Positions 29,663 through 37,117 of a stretch of DNA of 37,117 nucleotides are shown one piece after another. This DNA comes from Zopfochytrium polystomum (Eukaryota; Chytridiomycota; Chytridiomycetes; Chytridiales; Chytridiaceae). A program made the translations under genes and the position numbers. Under the pieces are notes generated by a model. It searched no databases. It had not been told where the DNA came from and worked only from the letters and a program-made list of their open reading frames with translations. Position 1 is the stretch's first letter; each line of letters starts with the position of its first letter. The stretch covers positions 1 to 37,117 of the forward strand of contig JAIVFJ010000470.1 in the NCBI GenBank assembly GCA_025765615.1, read 5' to 3'.

Positions 29663-30854
29663 ATGTCTGACCCAAACAACACCTTCCCTGATGCAACTAC
29701 CTTCCAAGCCTTGATGGACCAATTACAAGCCCTTTCAAGACAGGCACACCAACTTCAAGAACAAGTCCTTCACCAGCAGCACCAGCTTCAACAACAACTT
29801 CACCAAAAAGAACATCAAGCTCTTCCCCTGCCCCAAGCCAACCAAGCAAGAGAGCCCAAGGTTCCCAGTCCTGACAAGTTCACTGGGCTGGCCAAAGACC
29901 TTAGGAACTTTATGGCCACTGTGGAGAATGTCATCCTTCTCCAACCTTCAAGATTTCCCAGTGAACAAGTCAAGGTTCTTTTCACATGCACCCTCCTGTC
30001 TGGTCAAGCTCAATCATGGTACAGATCTCTCCCAAGCACACCCACCACCCTGCAAGAGCTCTGGGAAGGGCTGGAAGCTACCTTTGGTGACCCCTACGCA
30101 TCTTGGACAGCAAGATCCAAGGTCAAGCATGTCAAGCAAGGAAAGCAATCTTGTGTGGCCTACACCAACCAATTCAAGCAACTAGCCAGAGACTCTGGAT
30201 ACAATGATGCAGCTCTGATGGAGCTGTACCATGATGGTCTCCATGAGTCTATCCAAGACATGCTCTCCCAGTCTCTGCACATCCCTGAGACCTTGGAAGA
30301 GTACATTCTCCTTGCCATCAAGATTGACAACAGACTCTACTCCAAGAGGATGAAGCAAAGACAAGTGGGAACTACATCAAGACCCACCCCCAGTCCCTCA
30401 AGCTCTTACAGTTCCTGAACCCATGCAAGTGGATGCAGTTGAGACACTTCCTAAGGGTCCTCTGAGCCAAGAGGAGAAAGCAAGGAGGGCCCAGCAGGGA
30501 CTGTGTTTCTACTGTGGCTGCAAGGAACATGCTGTCAAGGACTGCCCAAGGAAGAAGCACCCAAACTCCCAGGTCCAGGCTCACTGAGGGGCAATTCCCT
30601 GGACCCTCCTCCCAGCTGCCCCTGTTTCATCACCACCACCAGCACCACAAACACCTCAGATTCCAAGCCCCACCAACTGACCATGGATGTCAATATTCAA
30701 CTTTCACCCAAGTCAACCATCACAACCAAGGCCCTTATCGACTCTGGATCATCCTGCAACACCATTGATGCCAGGCCCCACACATCCCCACCACCCTCAA
30801 GTTCCGAATGAAGAACACAAGCAAGAAGAGCACAAGCAAGAAGAACACAAGCAA
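29663..30854 (+). pseudogene. gag and start of pol (protease) of the LTR element, truncated
   Basis: Role: gag capsid protein and aspartic protease of an LTR retrotransposon. Seen: gag frame 29663-30418 (251 codons) starting MSDPNNTFPD, a Gln-rich coiled coil, and then FTGLAKDLRNFMATVE ... LSGQAQSWYRSLP ... WEGLEATFGDP, the retrotransposon gag core. The frame shifts in a C-rich run at about 30382-30391. The next frame has the CCHC knuckle CFYCGCKEHAVKDC (~30507-30550) and stops. A third frame holds the protease motif ALIDSGSSCNTID (~30733-30772). The element ends in a triple 15-bp repeat (30810-30854). Reverse transcriptase, RNase H, integrase and the 3' LTR are missing, so it cannot move on its own. 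Confidence 0.85.
30810..30854 (+). repeat. Three tandem 15-bp repeats at the element's truncation edge
   Basis: Unit GAAGAACACAAGCAA at 30810, 30825 (one change) and 30840. Lies exactly where gag-pol similarity ends and unrelated sequence begins. Confidence 0.8.
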
Positions 30855-31445
30855 AAACATAATATTTTTTTTCATCTTCATGTTTGGGCCCTTTAGCGCA
30901 ACGCGGAATCTGAATGAGACAGATCAGAGAGCGGTGGGGGGCGAGGACATGGCTGACTCTCTCGCAAAGGCCCTTTCGCCCCCACCCCCTCCCTCCCTCC
31001 CTCCACACGGATTTACTTTCAGTGTTTCTCGTGTTTGTGGGATTTGGCGTGGACGGCGGGCGGGCGGGTTCTTCTTTCGTTGCGTGTTTTCTTGATCCTG
31101 TTGTCGCTCCGATCTTCTCCTCTCTTGGTACCGTATAAATGTTGCCTGCATGGTTTCTTCTTTACTTTCTTCAGCGTTGGCCCTACTGCGCGCACTGTCC
31201 AGCACTGTTCTCCGTCTCCCGTTCTCGGTCTCCCTAGAACCCCTTAGACGTCTCGCACCTTTGCTTTTTCACGGCTGCTGCTTTCAGGCCGCAATAAAAC
31301 CCGAAGTAGCTGGAATAAACAAATAAAAACAAAAGCAGTGTTAGACTTGAATTCTGTGCGACTGTGAGAACAGAACGGGGTGTGCCGTTCCGTGGAGAGC
31401 AAGTCGGAATCGAGTAGGCATCGATTCCAAGGAAACACCAATAGT

Positions 31446-31472
31446 TGCACACGTGACGCACGCACGTGTGCA
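31446..31472. promoter_or_regulatory. Palindrome carrying two CACGTG E-boxes
   Basis: Arms TGCACACGTG (31446-31455) and CACGTGTGCA (31463-31472) are exact inverse complements around a 7-nt spacer. Each arm holds a CACGTG core (bHLH site). Located about 480 bp before the F-box start; regulatory use is inferred. Confidence 0.4.
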
Positions 31473-31509
31473 CACCCCGACCTACCATCGCACACTCAAA
31501 TCCTCTCAT

Positions 31510-31511
<2 letters not shown>

Positions 31512-31550
<39 letters not shown>

Positions 31551-31662
31551 CTCACATCTCACATCTCACATCTCACGAGCCACAACAGCAGGACCTTGAG
31601 GCAGCGTGGGATGTTTGCGAACGAACGAACGAACGAACGAACGAACGAACGAACGAACGAAC
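31512..31662. repeat. Clustered microsatellites (CA)n, (CATCTCA)4, (CGAA)n
   Basis: Three different short tandem repeats lie within 150 bp: CA dinucleotide 31512-31549, a 7-bp unit to 31576, and a CGAA tetranucleotide 31619-31662. Confidence 0.9.
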
Positions 31663-31949
31663 TGAAAGGCCGCACTCACGCACACACCAAGCGAGGGTGG
31701 AGGGTTGGGAAGAACATGTCATTTTCGGACAGCGCTTTTGAACAGAGGCTTCCGACAGGGTGCGTTTCATTTATTTTTATATTTTATTTTTATATTTTAT
31801 TTTTATACTGTATTTTTATTTTTTTGTCCATTTTGGTTGGACATGTCCAAAAAAAATATTAATAATAATCAACACTTTTGACTGTTTGATGCAAAGAAAA
31901 AGCGAAAGAGAAACGACAGACACCACCCACGTACGTGACCGTAGGATCG

Positions 31950-33516
31950 ATGCGCCACCAGGACGACGCCGACGCCGGCGAGGGCGAGCACGACGCCGCG
32001 ACCACCATCCCCACCACCACCACCACCACCACCACCACCACCACCACCACCACCACCTTGCAGTCCCTGCCCTACGAGATCCTTGCCCACCACATCCTCC
32101 CGCACCTCCCCGTCCGCGCACACCTGACCCTGCGCGCGTGCAGCCGCCACCTCCACGCCCTGGTCGCCGCCGCCTCCGACTGCGTGCTGCTGCCGTTCGC
32201 CGACTCGCTGGCCGCCGCGGGGGCAGGTGCGGCGGCGTCGGCCATGTTCCCGAGGCTCGCGGCCGCCGTGCGGGACCGCATGCGGAGGCACGAGGACGCG
32301 ATGGTGAGGTCGTTCCTGTTGGCGGGCGCCGCCGCCGACGGCGACGCGCAGCAGCAGCACCAGCACCAGCAGCACCAGCAGCAGCACCGGCAGGACCGGC
32401 AGCAGCACCAGGAGCTGCAGAACCCGCGGCCGCCGCGGCCGGATCCCCTGCGCCGACTCGCGCACTCGTTCGTCGCCGGCGTCCGCGGCGCCGCCGTCGT
32501 CGTGCTCACCGTCGAAACCTTCCGCCACGTCTTTCCGCCCCCGCCCCCGTCCCCGTCGTCGCCCGCGTCGTCGTCGCCGTCGCTTCCGCTCGGCGGGCTG
32601 ACCGTCAAGCACCGCGTCTCGGCCCACGCGGCCTGCACGCTGCGCGTCCCCGCGCGCGCCGCGTACCGCCTGCTCTCGGACGCCGTCGGCGCGCGGCGCG
32701 GCGACTGCCGGCGCGTGCAGGTCGTGGTTGTCGGAGGAAACGGAGACGGAGACGTAGACCGAGGGACGACGACGACGACGAAGGCGACGACGTCGCACAC
32801 AGTGTACACGGTGCCGGACTATGGCGGCGAGCCCGCCGCGCGCCGCGTGCTGGCGGACCCGGCGGGCCGCGCGGCGGCACTGGCGGCGGTGGCTGGACGG
32901 CGACGCCGCCGTGTCGCTGTCGGCCGTGCGGGGCGGCTTCGGCGGCGGTCATGGCGGTGGTGGCGGCGGTGGGCCGACGACGGCGGCGGCGGCGGCGACG
33001 ACGCAGGTGCGGCTGTTTTTCGCGGGCGGCGGCGACATGTTTCTCGTCGAGACCGCGCGGCGGGCGCCGCCGAAAAGCGTGAGCGCTGCGGAGATGGCGG
33101 ACGGCGGCGGCAAGGGCGGCGGCGGCGGGGACGGGGACACCGGGGACGCGGACGCGGACGACGGGGCCGTGCTGTACACGATGCGCAACGTGGAGCGCGT
33201 CGACACGGTCGAGGTTGAGGGCCGCACCGTGCTCGCGGGGACCGCTGTAGCGGCGGCTGTCGCGGCGGCGTCGACGGGTGGTGGTGGTGGGGCTGCTGCG
33301 GGCGGCGGCGACGGCGGCGGAGGAGGAGGAGGAGGAGGAGAGGAAGCGAACGAGCTGGTGGGTGGGCTGGTCGGGTGGATTGTGAAGCTGTGGGCGGACG
33401 TCGAGAGGTACGCGGCGGGCGACACGGGCGTCCGTAGCAACGGCGACGGAGGCGGGCCAGGCGTGCACCACGACCTTATTGCGGCGCGCTTCAGCCGTCC
33501 CCCGGCGCGGCGGTGA
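31950..33516 (+). CDS. F-box protein, GC-rich, single exon with one frame break
   Basis: Role (family): substrate receptor linking targets to SKP1 in SCF ligases. Seen: ATG at 31950, an acidic N-terminus, a 15-residue Thr run coded by ACC repeats, then the F-box LQSLPYEILAHHILPHLPVR (residues ~37-56) continuing into LTLRACSRHLHAL. The rest is Ala/Arg/Gly-rich with Gln/His repeats and no LRR, WD or Kelch repeat I can recognise. Odd: coding sense passes from the frame of 31950 to the +1 frame between about 32820 and 32900 (PAGRAAALAAV... to WLDGDAAVSLSAV). The second frame then runs through VRLFFAGGGDMFLVETARR and NVERVDTVEVEGRTVLAG to TGA at 33514. Extremely high GC and repeats make an assembly indel likely. 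Target unknown. Confidence 0.72.
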
Positions 33517-34389
33517 GATTAGGAGGGGGGAAGGTGAGGGGGGCGTATCGGAGGTAGGGGCATTGGTGCCGCTGCTGTTTGCTGTTCTGTATTTGCTTGC
33601 AAGTGGGGCGCTGGCCCAGAAGGACTGCCAAAAGTGTGTGAACGTGACTGTTGCGTACTTTTTAACCCCCCCTTGTTGGAAAAGGGTTCCGTTGCATGAC
33701 ACTCCAAACCCTCTCTCGTCCCAACGCGGCGGACTCCCCGATGAAAACAGGGGGGAGGGGGGCTTTTTGGTCTGTGGCACGCTATTATGACAGGAGAGTA
33801 CAACAGTGTACACGTACAACGAGTGAATGTATGCGAAATACGCGCCCGGCTTCCGGTTTCCGCTTCGCAAAAGTTTAAAAACGCTCGCCGTTTTCGCCGC
33901 GGACCTGAGTCGCTAGGCGTTGGAGGGCGCCGTTCGTTCATCCGCGGCGTTCTGAAGCAATGACCGAGAGTCGGCTGTTCTGTTTTTTTTCTTTATGTAC
34001 TGTGCTCCTCTTTGGTGCTGTTGCACATGAACTCTGTTTTTGTTTTTCGGTGCAAAAGGAGCGGACAGCACAACTGACAACGAACGGCCAACGAACGACG
34101 ACACCGAAGAGTGAAGAACCGGAGGGGAGAAGAAGAAGAGTAAGAAACCAAACAACCACCGCTTTCCTCCAAAAGAAAGAAAAAAAAAATGAAAGAAAAA
34201 TGAAAGAAAATAGAGAGAGAACAACAAAGCAACGAAGCAAAGACCACACCAACGAGCCAACAACATCCACTACCCACCCATCCACCCATGGTCATCCTTC
34301 TCATCCATCCATCCTTTCACGAGAGACCCATGGTCAAAGAACACACACACAGCACACACCACACGGCAGAACCCGAACTATTTTTTTTG
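33517..34389. other. Intergenic between F-box and GrpE genes
   Basis: The two genes converge here. Only low-complexity frames are visible, with an A/AAAG-rich tract at 34170-34250 and CCATCCA repeats near 34270-34310. No RNA gene recognised. Confidence 0.45.
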
Positions 34390-35564
34390 TCAGCGCGTGT
34401 CCATGACGACGCCGACCTGGGCGGGCCTCAGCACGCGGCCCTTGAGCAAAAAGCCCGTCTTTTGGCAGTCAAACACGGTGCCGGGCTCCTTGCCCGGCAC
34501 GGGCGCCTGAAACAGCGCCTCGTGCAGGTTCGGATCGAACGCCTGCCCAACCGGGTTCACCTCCTCAATCTCGAACCGCCGGAACGTCTGCAGCAGCGCC
34601 GCGCGCGTCAGCCGCACGCCCGTCGCGAGCTCCGCGAGCGCCTTTGCCGACGACGACGGCGACGACGAAGATGATGAGCTGTTGCTGTTGCTGCTGCTAC
34701 TGCCCGCCGCCGTTGTCGGCCGGCACCGACGCGAGCGCCCGTTGCAGCACGTCCGACGTCTCCAGCAGGTCCTTGGCAAACTTGGTGATCGAGTACACGC
34801 CCGCCTCGGCCACTTCCTTTTTTCGTGCGCGCGCGGATGTTTTCCATGTCGGCGAGCGCGCGGCGGTATTCGTCCTGGGTGAGGTGAGGTGAAGGTTGGA
34901 GGTTAGAGGTTGGAGGGTTATTTGCGCAATGGTTCTTTCTTGGTTCTTTCTTTTTCTGTATTTTTCTTTTTTGAATTTGTTCTTCCGTACCTGCAGCTCG
35001 GCGATCCGCTTGTCTCGCGCGGAAATTTCCTCCTTCAGCTTTGCGACGAGATCGGCGTTGTTCGCCGACGTGGATGATGCGGATGCCGCTGCTGCTGCTG
35101 CCTCTCCAGCTGCTGCTGCTGCTTGCGCGTGCGGGGAGTGAGCGGTGGCGGCGTCGGCCGGGCGGGTGGAGGCGGACAGGTGGCGGCAAGTCGTTTGGAT
35201 GTGTGGTGGGATCGTCGTCGTCGTCCTCGTCGCGCGGCTGCTGCTGCTGCTTGTTGGTGGTGCAGCAGCGGCAGCTGTTGTCCTTGTTCTTGGTGATGTT
35301 GTTGTTGTTGTCGTTGCGAAGCGGGAGGAAGGCGAAGAAGAAGAGGAGGAAAGACGACGGCTGCAGGAAGCGGACGGGGAGCAGGACGAGGAGGATGAGG
35401 AGGAGAAGGAGAAGGGGGCGGCGGCCTGCTGCTGCTGGTGCGGCAGGAGGCGGCGTGACGGCAGCAGCAGCGGCGACGCCCGCCCACCACTGCACCACCG
35501 AAGGGCCAGTGAGTCGGGGTAGGGTCGACGACGACGACGACGACACGAGCGCTGCTTTCGACAT
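34390..35564 (-). CDS. Mitochondrial GrpE nucleotide exchange factor (MGE1 type), frame-broken
   Basis: Role: releases ADP from mitochondrial Hsp70 in import and folding, in the matrix. Seen: exon 1 35564-34991, intron 34875-34990, exon 2 34874-34390. A presequence-like CRHLSAST (R-10-type site) precedes an Ala/Gln-rich linker, the coiled coil NNADLVAKLKEEISARDKRI, then DEYRRALADMENIRARTKK and VAEAGVYSITKFAKDLLETS. The beta domain follows: NPVGQAFDPNLHEALFQAPV, then PGKEPGTVF and GRVLRPAQVGVV. Odd: the frame breaks at least twice in exon 2 (A6 on the minus strand at 34818-34823, one base extra; G3 at 34703-34705, one extra) and once in the Ser/Ala-rich N-terminus. A Ser/Asn run is inserted before the beta domain. 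Conservation across the breaks suggests sequence error rather than decay. Confidence 0.85.
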
Positions 35565-36120
35565 GTCTCTCTTTTCTTGTTGTTTTTTTTTTTTTTTTTT
35601 TGTTTTGTCCTTTGTTTTTTTTTTTTTGTTCTTTCTCCATGAATGTTATACAGAGAACATATTAATATTTTGCGTGGTCGTTGTATATAAAATATTTTTT
35701 GTGTAAATAACTCTCTGCTTCTCTTCCTTCCATCCCCCGTCTCCTCCTTCTTCGTCCGCCAGTATGAAAGTTCTTCCTTCGTCCAATTTTTTCCTCCCTC
35801 CTCGGACTTTTTTACCCTTCCGCCGCATAAACACTGCTGCCACTGCTGCTTCTACTACTACTACTACTCTGCAAACAGGGCGGAATTGTAAAAGACGGAA
35901 TATCTGGCTTCATGCGTAACAATATGTGTGGTGTAAGACTAATCTCTGTTGAGGAAAAAAAAGAAAAAAAGAAAGAAAGAAAGTTCAAAGCAAAGCAAAC
36001 ACACACAGGCGACCTGCAACTTAGAAAAAAGATGTGGGAAGGCTACAGCTTAACACCATGCTGCGAGATATGATAATCCAGCACCACAAAGGGGAGCTGG
36101 ATTAAACTTTTGAACTACTA
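35565..36120. other. GrpE upstream region, T-rich, no gene seen
   Basis: T-runs near 35582-35602 and 35618-35627 lie just upstream of the GrpE start. A (CTA)n run occurs near 35850-35867, and AAAG repeats near 35960-35980. No gene recognised. Confidence 0.4.
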
Positions 36121-37117
36121 TTAATGTTGTGCAATGATTGGTTACCCAAGATTGAAAGGTTATTCATGTCCAAACGTTGACCCTTCTCCAGCCTCTTTTG
36201 TCCAGGTCTTCAAACCCTGGCTTGCTGTACTTCTATACTTCTGATTCACCAGCCCCCATTGGCACTGCCACCCTCTCACCCTCTGTCCAGCCAAAGCAAC
36301 GATGGCTGCAGGTAGTAGTGCTTTGGTTAAAAGGCCTTACTGAGGCCAGGGTATCAGCGCCAGACAGCAGCAGTGGGAACATGGCGCGCGAGTGGCAGGC
36401 AAGCGTGGCTCCATCGCTTCAACTGCCACCTCACCTGTGGGCCGTCGCTCCCTCTCTGCAAAAAATGCGGCCTGGCCATCCTCTACCGCCTCCATTCCGC
36501 TCAGGCTTCGCCTCCATTTCGCTCAGGCTTCCGCCCTTGCCACCGTGCTCCCAGACTACGTGGTGGTGCTGCAGTGGTGGGCAACAGTGTCTGTGGCAGC
36601 GCACGGTGGGAGGAGCAACTGGTCAGTGTGGTAAGTGGGCGAATGAGTGTCGATGTTTGAGCATGTTGCAGTTCTAGGTGGTGGGCGCACAGCGGGCCTG
36701 ATGGGTAGCTGTGGGCTTGCACTACGGGTTTGGGGAAGGCGGCCAATCATTGACTGCAACCAGCGCACATCGGGGCTCGCGCAGTCGTCCTCACGACAAC
36801 GGCGTCGATTGCCTGTGGAGAGTCCGTCAAGGGCAAAGCTGCAGGACAATGCCATGGGGTGGCCCACTGTGGTGCGGTGGGCATCTCCAGCCACCTTCTG
36901 CTTGCGCCTCAGAGCACGCTTATCGTCAAGCAACAGCTGACGCCCTTATGCACCACGACCTGTTTCGTTGCGTGGTGGTGACTCACCCGATCCAACGGCC
37001 CACTCTGAACGAAAACGAAAAAAAAAAAAAAACGTTTCAAGAAAAGGGGACAAGGAAAAAAAAAAAGAGAAAAAGCAATGGAGAAAACGTTTCAAGTCGT
37101 CGGGTTTGAAACGTTTT
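36121..37117. other. Right-end region, unidentified, with hairpin-forming repeats
   Basis: A 166-codon frame (36177-36677) and overlapping frames show no family motifs. A short direct repeat (TCCATTyCGCTCAGGCTT) occurs twice at 36493-36531. The last 100 bases carry three copies of AAAACGTTTCAA, described separately. Confidence 0.3.
37029..37117. repeat. Three copies of AAAACGTTTCAA, two forming a perfect hairpin
   Basis: Direct copies at 37029-37040 and 37084-37095, and an inverted copy at 37106-37117 (TTGAAACGTTTT). The last two form a 12-bp perfect stem with a 10-nt loop at the very end of the window, so the structure may continue beyond it. Confidence 0.8.

Larger units (their letters stand above)
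30855..31949. other. Upstream region of the F-box gene with several microsatellites
   Basis: No coding sequence recognised. A TATAAA occurs near 31134. Simple repeats follow: (CA)n 31512-31549, CATCTCA x4 to 31576, (CGAA)n 31619-31662 and an ATTTTT/ATATTTT block 31768-31835. A palindrome with two CACGTG boxes lies at 31446-31472. Confidence 0.5.

Noticed and set aside
31512..31576. CRISPR-like repeat array
   Set aside because: The repeats are simple CA and 7-bp microsatellites with no unique spacers, in eukaryotic DNA.
31816..32809. Long minus-strand open frames (up to 309 codons) opposite the F-box gene
   Set aside because: They are shadows of GC-rich repeat coding sequence: Val/Trp or Arg runs with no motifs, while the plus strand has a clear F-box.
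36177..36677. 166-codon plus-strand open frame
   Set aside because: Composition is random-looking, other frames are similarly open, and no motif or codon bias supports it.
1..37117. tRNA, rRNA or snRNA genes
   Set aside because: I looked for B-box-like GGTTCGAAT cores, clover-leaf arms and conserved U-snRNA or rRNA segments and found none I could support by eye.

Overview
The window is eukaryotic nuclear DNA, most probably from an early-diverging (perhaps zoosporic) fungus. The fungal placement is an inference. It rests on a PX-PH-RhoGAP protein of BEM3 type, a mitochondrial ribosomal protein of the mL38/PEBP family, a small secreted protein with a GPI-like tail, many short GT-AG introns (50-260 nt), C-ending codon bias in some genes, and a transposon set of Tf1/sushi-like LTR, PIF/Harbinger and piggyBac elements. 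I see no bacterial or organellar features.

Layout. 3-3835 (+): 5'-truncated PX-PH-RhoGAP gene. 4435-6090: a decayed class V-like myosin motor fragment joined to a decayed piggyBac transposase. 6.1-13.25 kb: a repeat-rich, gene-poor block. It holds a 63-bp tandem duplication, a 1.46-kb insertion with TG...CA ends, a solo LTR with a perfect 5-bp target duplication, and a 2.2-kb PIF/Harbinger element with terminal inverted repeats and two convergent gene remnants. 13.6-16.4 kb (-): SKP1 and a sterol desaturase/fatty acid hydroxylase. 17.9 kb (+): a 61-aa secreted peptide. 19.2-19.7 kb (-): an unrecognised 178-aa protein with a duplicated motif. 20.5-22.7 kb (-): mL38. 23.66-24.56 kb (+): guanylate kinase. 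24.7-25.6 kb (-): NAA20 (NatB catalytic subunit). 25.7-27.8 kb (+): SRSF10-like splicing factor. 28.8-30.85 kb: a solo LTR and an inverted 5' LTR with a truncated gag-pro of the same family. 31.95-33.5 kb (+): an F-box protein. 34.4-35.6 kb (-): mitochondrial GrpE. The rest is low-complexity flank.

How it works together. The genes are ordinary housekeeping loci: Rho signalling, SCF ubiquitin ligase, sterol metabolism, mitochondrial translation and protein folding, GMP phosphorylation, N-terminal acetylation and splicing. They are compact where dense: NAA20 and the SR-protein gene start 59 bp apart, head to head.

The most distinctive system is the LTR family. Its U3 carries a dense array of heat-shock-element units, and its primer binding site is an exact 11-nt complement of the predicted start of its own RNA, which is the self-priming arrangement known from Tf1/sushi. 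Together these suggest a self-primed, heat- or stress-responsive retrotransposon.

Several conserved genes carry single-base frame breaks, many of them in homopolymer runs, in both directions. I read these mainly as sequence or assembly errors, but they need checking.
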